A stretch of DNA of 64,000 nucleotides, from positions 248,001 through 312,000 of the forward strand of contig CP099652.1 of the NCBI GenBank assembly GCA_024123955.1, written 5' to 3'. The notes under the pieces are model-generated. The model was given only the letters and a program-made list of their open reading frames with translations. It was not told the DNA's origin and did no database searches. A program made the position numbers and the translations under genes. Positions 8,992-18,316 of this stretch are shown here, one piece after another. Source of the stretch: Oxalobacteraceae bacterium OTU3CINTB1. GTDB taxonomy: Bacteria > Pseudomonadota > Gammaproteobacteria > Burkholderiales > Burkholderiaceae_D. Within the stretch, counting starts at the first letter, position 1; each line of letters opens with the position of its first letter.

Positions 8992-10176
8992 ATGCTCCAT
9001 CTCCCAGGCCTGACCTTTGACCACGGCGAAGACATCGCCGCCCTGCGCGAAGCCGTGCAACAGTTCGCCGCCGCCGAGATCGCCCCGCGCGCGGCCGAGA
9101 TCGACCGCAGCGACCAGTTCCCGATGGACCTGTGGCGCAAGATGGGCGAGCTGGGCGTGCTCGGCATCACCGTCGGCGAGGAATACGGCGGCGCCAACAT
9201 GGGCTACCTGGCCCACATCGTGGCGATGGAGGAAATCTCGCGCGCGTCGGCCTCGGTCGGCCTGTCCTACGGCGCCCACTCGAACCTGTGCGTCAACCAG
9301 ATCAAGCGCAACGGCACCGAGGAACAAAAACAAAAATACCTGCCGAAACTGATCTCGGGCGAATACGTCGGCGCGCTGGCGATGTCCGAACCCAACGCCG
9401 GCTCCGACGTCGTCAGCATGAAGCTGCGCGCCGACTTCAAGGGCGACCGCTGGGTGCTCAACGGCACCAAGATGTGGATCACCAACGGCCCCGACGCCGA
9501 CGTGCTGGTGGTCTACGCCAAGAGCGACCTCGAGGCGGGACCGAAGGGCATGACCGCCTTCCTGATCGAGAAGGGCTACAAGGGTTTCTCGGTGGCGCAA
9601 AAGCTCGACAAGCTGGGCATGCGCGGCTCGCACACGGGCGAGCTGGTGTTCGAGGATTGCGAAGTGCCGGTCGAGAATGTGCTCGGCGGCCTGGGCAAGG
9701 GCGTCAACGTCTTGATGTCGGGCCTGGACTTCGAGCGCACAGTGCTGTCCGGCGGTCCGCTGGGCATCATGCAGGCGTGCATGGACGCGGTCGTGCCCTA
9801 CATCCACGACCGTAAACAGTTCGGTCAGGCGATCGGCGAGTTCCAGCTGATGCAGGGTAAGATCGCGGACATGTACTCGACCATGATGGCGTGCAAGGCT
9901 TATGTCTACGCGGTTGGCCAGGCCTGCGACCGGGCCACCACGCCGGAGGCCGTGCGCCAGCTGCGCAAGGACGCCGCCGGCGCCATCCTGTACAGCGCAG
10001 AGAAGGCGACCTGGATGGCCGGCGAGGCGATTCAGACCCTGGGCGGCAACGGCTACATCAACGAGTATCCGGTCGGCCGCCTGTGGCGCGACGCCAAGCT
10101 GTATGAAATCGGCGCCGGCACCAGCGAAATCCGCCGCATGCTGATCGGCCGCGAACTGTTCGCGGAAACCCGCTAA
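8992..10176 (+). CDS. liuA: Isovaleryl-CoA dehydrogenase
   Basis: A 394-residue FAD-dependent acyl-CoA dehydrogenase. It oxidises isovaleryl-CoA to 3-methylcrotonyl-CoA in leucine degradation and passes electrons to ETF. Acyl-CoA dehydrogenase features are present in order: [30 protein letters not shown], and [19 protein letters not shown] near residue 247. That last motif holds the glutamate used as catalytic base in isovaleryl-CoA dehydrogenases, distinguishing this enzyme from short-chain relatives. The C-terminus [20 protein letters not shown] and [10 protein letters not shown] completes the fold. The ATG at 8992 follows a purine-rich GAGGAT; an earlier in-frame ATG at 8956 overlaps the -10 box. 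First structural gene of the LiuR-controlled run. Confidence 0.95.
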   Translation: MLHLPGLTFDHGEDIAALREAVQQFAAAEIAPRAAEIDRSDQFPMDLWRKMGELGVLGITVGEEYGGANMGYLAHIVAMEEISRASASVGLSYGAHSNLCVNQIKRNGTEEQKQKYLPKLISGEYVGALAMSEPNAGSDVVSMKLRADFKGDRWVLNGTKMWITNGPDADVLVVYAKSDLEAGPKGMTAFLIEKGYKGFSVAQKLDKLGMRGSHTGELVFEDCEVPVENVLGGLGKGVNVLMSGLDFERTVLSGGPLGIMQACMDAVVPYIHDRKQFGQAIGEFQLMQGKIADMYSTMMACKAYVYAVGQACDRATTPEAVRQLRKDAAGAILYSAEKATWMAGEAIQTLGGNGYINEYPVGRLWRDAKLYEIGAGTSEIRRMLIGRELFAETR

Positions 10177-10197
10177 TTGCGCATCGGGAGTGCGACC

Positions 10198-12033
10198 ATG
10201 ACCCAGGCTGCATTCCCAAAACTGCTGCGCTCGCAGATCGCGTTCGACATCGCGCGCACGATCCGCGACGGCTTCGACAAGCACTACCGCCTGTTCCGCC
10301 AGACCAGCCGCCAGGCCAAAGAGCATTTCGAGCGCGGCGCCTGGGGCGCGGCGCAGCAGGCCGCCCGCGAGCGGATCGATTTCTACGACCGCCGCGTGCA
10401 GGAATGCGTGCAGACGCTGGAAGACGAATACAGCCAGTCCGACCTGACCGACGAGGTCTGGCGCGAACTCAAGCTGCACTACATCGGCATGCTGTCCGAC
10501 CACAAGCAGCCGGAGCTGGCGGAAACCTTCTTCAACTCGGTGTGCTGCAACATCCTGCACCGCAGCTATTTCCATAACGAATTCATCTTCGTGCGGCCGG
10601 TGGTCTCGACCGAGTACATCGAGACCGAGGAGCCGGCGCCCACCTACCGCGTCTACTATCCCGGAACGGACGGACTGGGCGTCACGCTGGAGCGTCTCGT
10701 CACCAACTTCCAGCTCGACGCCACATTCGAAAACCTCCCGCGCGACATCGAACAAGTGCAGGCGCGGCTGCAGGAACTGTTCGGCGCGGGGCGGACCGAG
10801 CCGAACAACCAGATCCAGGTGCTGTCGAGCCTGTTCTTCCGCAACAAGGGCGCCTACATCGTCGGCAAGGGCATTAACGGCAACAAGGAGTATCCGTTCG
10901 TCGTGCCGATCCTGCACAACCGTCACGGCGAACTGATACTCGACACCGTGCTGTTCGATCAGGAACTGATCACGATATTGTTCTCGTTCACGCGCGCCTA
11001 CTTCCTGGTGGACATGGAGGTGCCGTCGGCCTATGTGCAATTCCTGCGCACCTTGCTGCCGCGCAAGCCGCGCAGCGAGATCTATACCATCCTCGGCCTG
11101 CAAAAGCAGGGCAAGACGCTGTTCTACCGCGACTATCTGCAACACCTGAAACATTCGTCTGACCAGTTCGCCATCGCACCCGGCATCAAGGGACTGGTGA
11201 TGCTGGTGTTCGCGCTGCCGTCATTCCCCTACGTGTTCAAGGTCATCAAGGATTTCTATCCGCCGCCCAAGGACACCACACGCGCGCTGATCAAGGAAAA
11301 ATACCTGCTGGTCAAACACCACGACCGCGTGGGCCGCATGGCCGACACCCTGGAGTATTCGAACGTCGCCTTCCCGCGCAACCGCTTCACCGAGGAACTG
11401 ATCGCCGAGTTGAAACATTTCGCGCCGTCCCAATATGAGGAGGAGGGCGAAAAGGTCATCATCAAGCACCTGTACATCGAGCGCCGCATGGTGCCGCTGA
11501 ACATGTGGCTCGGCAACGCGGACAAGGACGGCAACGACGCCCAGCTCGAACACGGCATCCTCGAGTACGGCAATGCCATCAAGGAGCTGGTCGCCGCCAA
11601 TATTTTCCCCGGCGATATGCTGTACAAGAACTTCGGCGTCACCCGGCACCAGCGCATCGTGTTCTACGATTACGACGAAATCGAATACATCACCGACTGC
11701 AATTTCCGCGATATCCCGGAAGCGCGCAACGAGGAGGACGAGATGGCGTCGGAGCCGTGGTATCCGATCGGCAAGCACGACGTCTTCCCCGAGCAGTTCG
11801 GCCGCTTCCTGCTGGGCAACGCGAAGATCCGCAAGTATTTCATGAAGCATCACGCCGACCTGCTGACGCGCGAATACTGGCAGGCGCGCAAGCAACGCAT
11901 CCTCGACGGCGTCGTCGAGGACGTTTATCCGTATCCGCAGCACATACGGTTCTTCCACGAAAACCAGTCCAACATTCCGGCGGTATCGATCCCGGTGCCG
12001 CCACCCTTTATGGAGACGCTAGAAAATGAATGA
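10198..12033 (+). CDS. aceK: Isocitrate dehydrogenase kinase/phosphatase
   Basis: A 611-residue AceK homologue, close to the usual 570-600. AceK phosphorylates and dephosphorylates isocitrate dehydrogenase, steering carbon between the TCA cycle and the glyoxylate bypass. The N-terminal regulatory part begins [20 protein letters not shown]. The kinase part shows [51 protein letters not shown] and the catalytic/metal segment [19 protein letters not shown]. The ATG at 10198 was chosen because GGGAG precedes it. Its end overlaps the thiolase start by 8 bp, so it is translationally coupled into the leucine/acetyl-CoA operon. This location makes sense because leucine breakdown yields acetyl-CoA. 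Confidence 0.95.
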   Translation: MTQAAFPKLLRSQIAFDIARTIRDGFDKHYRLFRQTSRQAKEHFERGAWGAAQQAARERIDFYDRRVQECVQTLEDEYSQSDLTDEVWRELKLHYIGMLSDHKQPELAETFFNSVCCNILHRSYFHNEFIFVRPVVSTEYIETEEPAPTYRVYYPGTDGLGVTLERLVTNFQLDATFENLPRDIEQVQARLQELFGAGRTEPNNQIQVLSSLFFRNKGAYIVGKGINGNKEYPFVVPILHNRHGELILDTVLFDQELITILFSFTRAYFLVDMEVPSAYVQFLRTLLPRKPRSEIYTILGLQKQGKTLFYRDYLQHLKHSSDQFAIAPGIKGLVMLVFALPSFPYVFKVIKDFYPPPKDTTRALIKEKYLLVKHHDRVGRMADTLEYSNVAFPRNRFTEELIAELKHFAPSQYEEEGEKVIIKHLYIERRMVPLNMWLGNADKDGNDAQLEHGILEYGNAIKELVAANIFPGDMLYKNFGVTRHQRIVFYDYDEIEYITDCNFRDIPEARNEEDEMASEPWYPIGKHDVFPEQFGRFLLGNAKIRKYFMKHHADLLTREYWQARKQRILDGVVEDVYPYPQHIRFFHENQSNIPAVSIPVPPPFMETLENE

Positions 12034-13231
12034 TCCTATTGTTATTGTTGGCGCAGCCCGCACCCCGATGGGCGCCTTCCAGGGCGACTTTTCCGGCAAG
12101 GCCGCGCACGACCTGGGCGCGGTGGCGATCGCCGCCGCCGTCGAACGTTCCGGCATCGACGGCAAGCTGGTCGAACACGTCTACTTCGGCAACTGCCTGA
12201 TGGCCGGCCAGGGCCAGGCGCCCGCGCGCCAGGCCTTGTTGAAAGCGGGCCTGCCGGCGTCGACCGGCGCCGTCACCCTCTCCAAAATGTGCGGTTCCGC
12301 GATGCAGGCCGCCATCTTCGCCCACGACCAGCTGGTCGCCGGCAGTGCCGATGTGGTGATCGCCGGCGGCATGGAATCGATGACCAACGCGCCGTACCTG
12401 ATTCCCAAGGCACGCGGCGGCTACCGCATCGGCCACGGCATGATGTTCGACCACATGATGTACGACGGCCTCGAGGACGCTTATTCGCGCAACGAGAAAA
12501 CCGGCGAAGGCCGGTCGATGGGCACGTTCGCCGAGGAGTGCTCGGCCAAGTACGAATTCACCCGCGAGGCGCAGGACAACTTCGCCATCGAATCGGTCAA
12601 GCGCGCGCAGGCCGCCACCAACGAAGGCTGGTTTAAATGGGAAATCGCTCCCGTGACCGTCACCAGCCGCGCCGGCGACACGGTCATCGACAAGGACGAG
12701 GGGCCGCTGAAGGCCAAGGTCGAGAAGATCCCGACCCTGCGCGCCGCGTTCAAGAAGGACGGCACCATCACGGCGGCCTCGTCGTCGTCGATCAACGACG
12801 GCGCCGCCGCGCTGGTGATGATGCGCGAGTCGACCGCCAAGCAACTGGGCGCGACCGTCATCGCCAAAATCCACGGCCACGCCACGTTCGCGCAGGAACC
12901 GAACCTGTTCACCACGGCCCCGATCGGCGCGGTGGAAAAGCTGTACAAGAAAATCGGCTGGGCCAGCCGGGACGTCGACCTGTTCGAGATCAACGAAGCG
13001 TTCGCCGCCGTGCCGATGGCCGCGATGCGCGACCTCGACATCCCGCACAGCAAGATCAACGTGCACGGCGGCGCCTGCGCGCTGGGCCACCCGATCGGCG
13101 CCTCGGGCGCGCGCATCCTGGTCACCCTGATCGGCGCGCTCAAGCGCACCGGCGGCAAGAAGGGCGTGGCCGCGCTGTGCATCGGCGGCGGCGAGGCCAC
13201 CGCCATGGCCATCGAACTGGTGGAGGCATAA
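12026..13231 (+). CDS. Acetyl-CoA acetyltransferase (thiolase II)
   Basis: A 401-residue degradative/biosynthetic thiolase that interconverts acetoacetyl-CoA and two acetyl-CoA. The nucleophilic cysteine is in [12 protein letters not shown] (about residue 90). [12 protein letters not shown] and the second catalytic segment [17 protein letters not shown] (cysteine near 353 and GHP histidine) are intact, and [13 protein letters not shown] closes the protein. It starts inside the aceK stop region and is followed 3 bp later by an SDR gene. In this setting it would process the acetoacetate arm of leucine degradation after activation to the CoA ester. Substrate breadth cannot be read from sequence. 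Confidence 0.93.
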   Translation: MNDPIVIVGAARTPMGAFQGDFSGKAAHDLGAVAIAAAVERSGIDGKLVEHVYFGNCLMAGQGQAPARQALLKAGLPASTGAVTLSKMCGSAMQAAIFAHDQLVAGSADVVIAGGMESMTNAPYLIPKARGGYRIGHGMMFDHMMYDGLEDAYSRNEKTGEGRSMGTFAEECSAKYEFTREAQDNFAIESVKRAQAATNEGWFKWEIAPVTVTSRAGDTVIDKDEGPLKAKVEKIPTLRAAFKKDGTITAASSSSINDGAAALVMMRESTAKQLGATVIAKIHGHATFAQEPNLFTTAPIGAVEKLYKKIGWASRDVDLFEINEAFAAVPMAAMRDLDIPHSKINVHGGACALGHPIGASGARILVTLIGALKRTGGKKGVAALCIGGGEATAMAIELVEA

Positions 13232-13234
13232 GCG

Positions 13235-13903
13235 ATGGCGACCGCACTCATCATCGGCGCCTCGCGCGGCATCGGGCACGAGCTCGTCAAACAATACCTG
13301 GCCGACGGCTGGCGTGTGATCGCCACCGCCCGCAAGGCCGATGACTGCGAAGCGCTCGGCGCGCTGGGGGCCGAGCCGCACCAGCTCGACGTCACCGACG
13401 TCGAAGCGTGCGCCGGCATCGGCTGGAAGCTCGACGGCGAGGAGCTCAACGTCGCCATCCTGAACGCCGGCGTGTACGGCCCGCGCCACGACGGTTTCCC
13501 GTTGCAGACCGACTTCGATACCGTGATGCATACCAACGTGCTGGCGGCGATGCGCCTGCTGCCGATCATCGCGCCGATGGTGGGCGCGGCGCGCGGCAAG
13601 CTGGCGGTGCTGTCGTCGAAGATGGGATCGCTGAGCGAACGCAGCAGTCCCAGCGGTTCGCTGTACCGCGCCAGCAAGGCCGCCTTGAACTCGGTGCTGA
13701 TCGACACGGCGCTGGTGTTCGGCAAGCAGGGCGCCACCTGCGTGGCCTTCCATCCCGGCTGGGTGCGCACGGAGATGGGCGGCGAGGGCGCCGACATCTC
13801 GGTCGAGGAGAGCGCCGGCGGCATCCGTGCGACGCTGGCAGCGCTGCCGGCGTCGGAGCGCGCCGTCTACCGCAACTACGACGGCACCGAGATCGGCTGG
13901 TAA
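13235..13903 (+). CDS. Short-chain dehydrogenase/reductase
   Basis: A 222-residue classical-type SDR. The cofactor-binding glycine motif is IGASRGIGHELVK (residues 6-18). A Rossmann strand ends in LNAGVYGP, where NAG replaces the common NNAG. The catalytic YxxxK is in GSLYRASKAALNS (about residue 145), and CVAFHPGWVRTEMGG follows as in C-factor-like SDRs. It lies 3 bp after the thiolase gene, so it belongs to the same operon. The substrate is unknown. A palindromic element separates it from the next gene. Confidence 0.85.
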   Translation: MATALIIGASRGIGHELVKQYLADGWRVIATARKADDCEALGALGAEPHQLDVTDVEACAGIGWKLDGEELNVAILNAGVYGPRHDGFPLQTDFDTVMHTNVLAAMRLLPIIAPMVGAARGKLAVLSSKMGSLSERSSPSGSLYRASKAALNSVLIDTALVFGKQGATCVAFHPGWVRTEMGGEGADISVEESAGGIRATLAALPASERAVYRNYDGTEIGW

Positions 13904-13924
13904 CGACGCACCCATCAACGGCGA

Positions 13925-13990
13925 AACCCGCACAGCCAGGCGGGGACGTACCCCGTACGGGGTACGTCCCCAGCATCCGGGGTGCGGGTT
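13925..13990. repeat. Palindromic intergenic repeat, family B copy 1
   Basis: A perfect 30-bp palindrome (13942-13971, centred on CCCCGTACGGGG) is enclosed by 9-bp inverted ends AACCCGCAC (13925-13933) and GTGCGGGTT (13982-13990), then AAAAATTAAAAAC. It ends 23 bp before the acyl-CoA dehydrogenase start. A sister element is at 39479-39566, and the two palindromes differ by one base pair, swapped on both sides. A REP-like structured element is likely. Confidence 0.8.
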
Positions 13991-14013
13991 AAAAATTAAA
14001 AACAAGAGACGAC

Positions 14014-15141
14014 ATGATACTGACCGAAGAACACGAAATGATCCGCGACGCCCTGCGCACCTTCGCGCAGGAACGACTGGCGCCACAGGCCGCCCGCTGG
14101 GACAAGGAACACCACTTCCCGAAAGAGGAATTGAAGGAACTGGCCGCGCTGGGTGCCTTCGGAGTCGCGGTGCCGGAAGCCCTGGGCGGCGCCGGCATGG
14201 ACTACGTCTCGCTGGCGCTGGTGCTGGAAGAAATCGCGGCCGGCGACGGCGGCACCTCCACCATCATCTCGGTCAACAACTGCCCGGTGTGCAGCATCGC
14301 CATGATGTACGCCAACGACCGGCAGAAGGAACAATGGCTGCGTCCCCTGGCGCAAGGCGACATGCTGGGCGCCTTCTGCCTGACCGAACCGCACACCGGC
14401 AGCGACGCCGCCGCGCTGCGCACCACCGCCACGCGTGATGGCGGCGACTACGTCATCAACGGCGTCAAGCAATTCATCACCAGCGGCAAGTACGCCGACG
14501 TTGCCATCGTGCTGGCCGTCACCGACAAGGCCGCCGGCAAGAAGGGCATCAGCGCGTTCTGGGTGCCGACATCGACGCCGGGCTACACCGTCGCCGGGCT
14601 GGAACAAAAGATGGGACAGCACTCGTCGGACACGGCGCAGATCCTGTTCGAGAACTGCCGCATCCCGGCCGAGAACCTGATCGGCGAAGAGGGCCAGGGC
14701 TACAAAATCGCGTTGTCAGGGCTGGAGGGCGGCCGCATCGGCATCGCCTCGCAAGCGGTCGGCATGGCGCGGGCGGCATACCAAGCGGCGCTGACGTACG
14801 CGCGCGACCGCGAAAGCTTCGGCAAGCCGATCTTCGAGCACCAGGCGGTGCAATTCCGGCTGGCCGACATGGCCACGCAAATCGAAGCGGCGCGCCAGCT
14901 GATCCGCCACGCCGCCTCGATGAAGGACGCCGGGCTGCCCTGTTTAAAGGAGGCGGCGATGGCCAAGCTGTTCGCCTCCGAGATGGCGGAAAAAGTCTGC
15001 TCCGACGCGATCCAGGTGCACGGCGGCTACGGCTATGTCTCCGACTTCCCGGTCGAGCGCATCTACCGCGACGTGCGCGTGTGCCAGATCTACGAAGGCA
15101 CCAGCGACATCCAAAAGCTCCTCATCGCCCGCGCGCTCTAA
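14014..15141 (+). CDS. Acyl-CoA dehydrogenase
   Basis: A 375-residue acyl-CoA dehydrogenase of the short/branched-chain type. FAD and substrate-binding segments are CLTEPHTGSDAAALR, FITSGKYADVAIVLA and GLEGGRIGIASQAVGMARAAY. The C-terminal signature is SDAIQVHGGYGYVSDFPVER then YEGTSDIQKLLIARAL. In the last motif the glutamate of YEGTS is the usual catalytic base of butyryl/medium-chain enzymes, unlike liuA, whose base is internal. It probably acts on a short or branched acyl-CoA linked to the same regulon. It lies downstream of the SDR, separated by the palindromic element. A family A palindrome begins 5 bp after its stop. Confidence 0.92.
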   Translation: MILTEEHEMIRDALRTFAQERLAPQAARWDKEHHFPKEELKELAALGAFGVAVPEALGGAGMDYVSLALVLEEIAAGDGGTSTIISVNNCPVCSIAMMYANDRQKEQWLRPLAQGDMLGAFCLTEPHTGSDAAALRTTATRDGGDYVINGVKQFITSGKYADVAIVLAVTDKAAGKKGISAFWVPTSTPGYTVAGLEQKMGQHSSDTAQILFENCRIPAENLIGEEGQGYKIALSGLEGGRIGIASQAVGMARAAYQAALTYARDRESFGKPIFEHQAVQFRLADMATQIEAARQLIRHAASMKDAGLPCLKEAAMAKLFASEMAEKVCSDAIQVHGGYGYVSDFPVERIYRDVRVCQIYEGTSDIQKLLIARAL

Positions 15142-15145
15142 CCCC

Positions 15146-15222
15146 GGGGTCAAGTCTGACATTCGGACACGAACTGAAGCATTGTGTAGTACAGCCCGTG
15201 TCCGAATGACAGACTTGACCCC
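15146..15222. repeat. Palindromic intergenic repeat, family A copy 2
   Basis: 26-nt arms at 15146-15171 and 15197-15222 pair with a single mismatch around a 25-nt loop, starting 5 bp after the acyl-CoA dehydrogenase stop. Compared with copy 1 (6197-6289), two arm positions differ and both changes are matched on the opposite arm, so the pairing is conserved. Confidence 0.8.
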
Positions 15223-15245
15223 CGCATTTTTACGAAAACGCGGAC

Positions 15246-15274
15246 GAAAAAAAAGCCCGTATCTCAACGGGCTT
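15246..15274 (-). terminator. Rho-independent terminator, leftward
   Basis: On the reverse strand AAGCCCGT (15274-15267) pairs with ACGGGCTT (15260-15253) around a 6-nt loop and runs into eight U residues (15253-15246). It lies about 280 bp beyond the yihY stop, so it ends either the yihY transcript or an unrecognised small RNA between them. Confidence 0.85.
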
Positions 15275-15554
15275 CGTTCCAATGTATTACCAATGCTTTA
15301 ATCGTGCCGTCGTCCAGTGCTATCTGCAAAGTGACTTCAGCGTTTCTCGGACGCCCATGCTATCTGCATGGTGCCTCCAACGTGTAAAACGACCAATGTA
15401 TTCGAAACTACAACTCCAGGTAGCGCCAGCTGTGATCCGCTCTTACACATATCGGACTACGGCACTTGCCTCGGACGTGGGACTGAACGCTTGGAAACCA
15501 AGAGAACCTCAACCACGAACGTAGTGTAACACAGTTGTTTGTGCGACGCACAAA
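15275..15554. other. Non-coding stretch before a leftward terminator
   Basis: No plausible protein gene on either strand. Lower GC than the surroundings. On the reverse strand TGCAGATAGCA occurs twice in related form (around 15361-15371 and 15320-15330). The last part reads as a short open frame ending in the terminator stem, but it lacks a clear start. It may be the 3' part of the yihY transcript or hold a small RNA. Confidence 0.4.
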
Positions 15555-16472
15555 TTATTTCATCTCTGTCGCTTCCGTGGTCAGCGGCGTTGGATTGCGG
15601 CGCGGCTTGTGGCGGCAGGCCCGTTCGAACTCGGAAATCACCTGGGCGCCGAACAGGAGCAAGGTGGCGCCGATTTCCAGGCTGAACATGACGATGATGG
15701 CCGTCGTCATCGAGCCGTACACCACGTTCACCTGCGACAGGGTCGAGAAATACCACACCAGGATGTGGCGCGCCAGTTCCCACAGCAGCGCGGCCGTCAC
15801 GCCGCCGATCAGGGCGTGCGACAGGGACAAGCGGCCCACCGGCATGACCAGATAGATGGCCGTCAGCACCAGCACCTCGCCGCCCAGGCCGAGCATATAC
15901 AGCAGCGCGCCGGACACGCCCTCGAGCGACCAGTCATAGCCGAACAGGTGCACGCTTTCCTCGCCCATCACTTGCAGGCTGCCGGCCACCAGGGTCACCA
16001 GCAGCATGCCCACGCCCAGCGACAGGATGAAGCAGTACGGCATGATGGCCGAGATCAAAAACCGCCGGCGCTTGATCTCGACCCGGTGCTTGAAGATGAC
16101 CGACATGGCATTCTCCAGCACCGTGAAGGCGAGCGAGCTGAAAAAGATCATGCTGACGAGCAGCACGCCGCCGACCACGTCGCGGTGTTCGAGGAAATGC
16201 CCGACCTCGGTGACGAACGGTTTCGTTTGTCCGGGCACCAAATAGTTCAGATAGCGCCCCACCGTTTCCAGCAGCACATCCTGGTCGATGACGTGCGACA
16301 ACGCCACCACCACCAGCATCAGCAGCGGGACGATCGATAGCAAGGAGTAATAGGCCACCGCGCCCGCCAGCAGCAGGCCTTGGTTGGCGCGAAAGCCCTT
16401 GAGGCATTGCACCAGGAAGTCCATGGGGTGGGTCAGCACGTAGGCCAGGCCCCGGCGATTGAGAAATTTCAT
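15555..16472 (-). CDS. YihY/UPF0761 family inner membrane protein
   Basis: A 305-residue integral membrane protein of the YihY (formerly RNase BN/BrkB) family. It has about six hydrophobic segments, including LLLAGAVAYYSLLSIVPLLM (near residues 35-54, the family signature around AYYxLLS) and a later GASAALLWEL-like helix region. ARHILVWYFSTLSQVNVVYGS is near residue 230. Despite the older name these proteins are not RNases; the function is unsettled. The N-terminus (MKFLNRRGLAYVLTHP) is cytosolic. The start lies 22 bp after the stop of the upstream peptide-binding protein gene, suggesting one leftward transcript. Confidence 0.9.
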   Translation of the reverse strand: MKFLNRRGLAYVLTHPMDFLVQCLKGFRANQGLLLAGAVAYYSLLSIVPLLMLVVVALSHVIDQDVLLETVGRYLNYLVPGQTKPFVTEVGHFLEHRDVVGGVLLVSMIFFSSLAFTVLENAMSVIFKHRVEIKRRRFLISAIMPYCFILSLGVGMLLVTLVAGSLQVMGEESVHLFGYDWSLEGVSGALLYMLGLGGEVLVLTAIYLVMPVGRLSLSHALIGGVTAALLWELARHILVWYFSTLSQVNVVYGSMTTAIIVMFSLEIGATLLLFGAQVISEFERACRHKPRRNPTPLTTEATEMK

Positions 16473-16493
16473 TTGTCCATTCTACGCGGCAGC

Positions 16494-18209
16494 TCAGCGC
16501 GGGGTCTGTGCGTCGACGTCCAGATAGCGCCAGTTGGTGAATTCCACCGGGTGGCGCGTGTAATGTTTGAGCCATGGCTGCTGCAAATCGGCGGCGATCG
16601 GATGCGTCAGCAGCACCCATGGCGTGTACGCGTGAATGATCTGCGCCATTTCATCATACAACCTGGTGCGCGCCGGCGACTCCCCCATCGTGCGGGTTTG
16701 CTCGTAGCGCTGATTGTAGGCCGGCAGGTTGAAGCGGGCGTAATTCGGTCCCGCCTTGTTCGGGCCGTACAACAGTTGATAGAAATTGTCGCCGTCGGGG
16801 AAGTCGGCCACCCAGTTGGTTTCGAACATCATCACGTTGCCCAGGCGCGAGGCTTTGATGATCTCGGTCTTCTTGTCGCTCTTGAAGGTGACGTTAAGGC
16901 CGATCGCGTTCAAATTCTTGCGCCACAGTTCGTCGCGCAGGCGGCCCACCATCGACGGCTCGGTGTGCATGACCAGGGTCAGCGGCTTGCCGTCGGGCAG
17001 GGTGCGGAAGCCGCCCGCGCCTTTTTTATAGCCGTAGCGGTCCAGCAGCGCGTTGGCCAGCGCCGGATCGTAGCCGACCGGGCTGCGGTAGGCGGGGTCG
17101 TAACCGAGCACGTTCGGTGGCAGCGGCGACTCGGCGCGCAGCGCCAGCCCCTTTTTCATCTGGGCGATGTCCTCGGCGCTGTTGTAGCTGAGCGCGATGG
17201 CGCGGCGCAGCGCCAGCTTGTCCTTGCCGTAGCCGCCGATCAACGGGTCTTCCATGTTCATCCACATGTAATAGGTTTGCAGCACGGGGAAGGGCGACAG
17301 CACCAGCCCCTTGCGCGCCAGTTCCGGCTTCAGGGTCGGTGTGGCGTCGTCGGTCAGCACCATTTCCTTCATCGATTCGGGCAGTTGCTCGAGGAAATCG
17401 AATTCGCCGTTCAAAAAGCCCAGCACGCGCGACTGGTATTCCTCCATGATCTTGATGTCGACCCGGTCGACCAGCGGCAAGCGCCGAGTTTGGAAATACA
17501 CCGGCCGGAAGTCGCGGTTGGCCAGCAGCGAGATCTGGTCGCTGCGCTTCCAGGTGCCGATCTTGAACGGGCCGGTGCCGACCGGATGGTTGCCGACCTG
17601 AACGCCGTACGCCTCGACCACCTCGCGCGCCACCACGCCCGTGGCGGGAATGGCCAGGTAAAACAGGAAGTTGGGATCGGCGGTGTTGAGCCGGATGCGC
17701 AAGGTGAACTTGTCCACCGCCTGCAGGCCGGCGATGTCGCCGTCGTAGCCGAAGCGGGTTTTGAGCGCCGCGTCGCCGACGATTTTTCCTTCCAGCAGGA
17801 AGCTCCACGGCGATTTGAGCGCCGGATCGTACAAGCGCTTGAGGCTGTAGACGTAATCCTGCGCGGTCACCTGCCGGCGCGCGCCCTTGAACGCCGGATC
17901 GGCGGTGAAATACACGTCCTGCCGCAGGTGGAAGGTGTAGGTCAGGCCGTTGTCCCCGACCGTCGGCATGGCGGTCAGCGTGTTCGGCTGCAGTTTGACG
18001 GGACGGGCTAGATAATCGTAGCGCAACAGCGGGTCGAACAGGTTTTCCAAGAGGCTGAGGCTGGCGATGTCGGAGGCGACCGCCGGATCGAGGCCGGTTT
18101 CGCCGGTGCTGAGGAAGGCGCGCAGGACTTTGGGGGCGGCCGCGGGCGCCGCCGGCGCGGCAAGTCCGACCACCAGCGCCAGCACGGCCGCTGCATAACT
18201 TTTCAGCAT
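16494..18209 (-). CDS. ABC-type peptide transporter substrate-binding protein
   Basis: A 571-residue periplasmic solute-binding protein of family 5 (oligopeptide/dipeptide/nickel). A signal peptide covers about residues 1-25 (hydrophobic AAAVLALVVGLAAPA ending in AAAPK). The mature protein shows the SBP_5 pattern: STGETGLDPAVASDIASLS, LLENLFDPLLRYDYLARP, then LTYTFHLRQDVYFTADPAFKG and DYVYSLKRLYDP. PVGTGPFKIGTWKRSDQISL is the most conserved block of the family. No permease or ATPase genes lie beside it, so it is an orphan binding protein. A longer start at 18230 is possible. The ligand cannot be told from sequence. Confidence 0.92.
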   Translation of the reverse strand: MLKSYAAAVLALVVGLAAPAAPAAAPKVLRAFLSTGETGLDPAVASDIASLSLLENLFDPLLRYDYLARPVKLQPNTLTAMPTVGDNGLTYTFHLRQDVYFTADPAFKGARRQVTAQDYVYSLKRLYDPALKSPWSFLLEGKIVGDAALKTRFGYDGDIAGLQAVDKFTLRIRLNTADPNFLFYLAIPATGVVAREVVEAYGVQVGNHPVGTGPFKIGTWKRSDQISLLANRDFRPVYFQTRRLPLVDRVDIKIMEEYQSRVLGFLNGEFDFLEQLPESMKEMVLTDDATPTLKPELARKGLVLSPFPVLQTYYMWMNMEDPLIGGYGKDKLALRRAIALSYNSAEDIAQMKKGLALRAESPLPPNVLGYDPAYRSPVGYDPALANALLDRYGYKKGAGGFRTLPDGKPLTLVMHTEPSMVGRLRDELWRKNLNAIGLNVTFKSDKKTEIIKASRLGNVMMFETNWVADFPDGDNFYQLLYGPNKAGPNYARFNLPAYNQRYEQTRTMGESPARTRLYDEMAQIIHAYTPWVLLTHPIAADLQQPWLKHYTRHPVEFTNWRYLDVDAQTPR

Positions 18210-18316
18210 GGCATCCATTTCACATCGCATACGTAAAGCGGCAGCTTATAACTTTTTCCGCGTGCCGACCCGCTATACTTTGCCTGTCGCCCACAGTTTC
18301 AAGAAAATCCGCACAT

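Noticed and set aside
15282..15524. 80-codon rightward frame after yihY
   Set aside because: No family features or ribosome-binding site; composition fits non-coding DNA.
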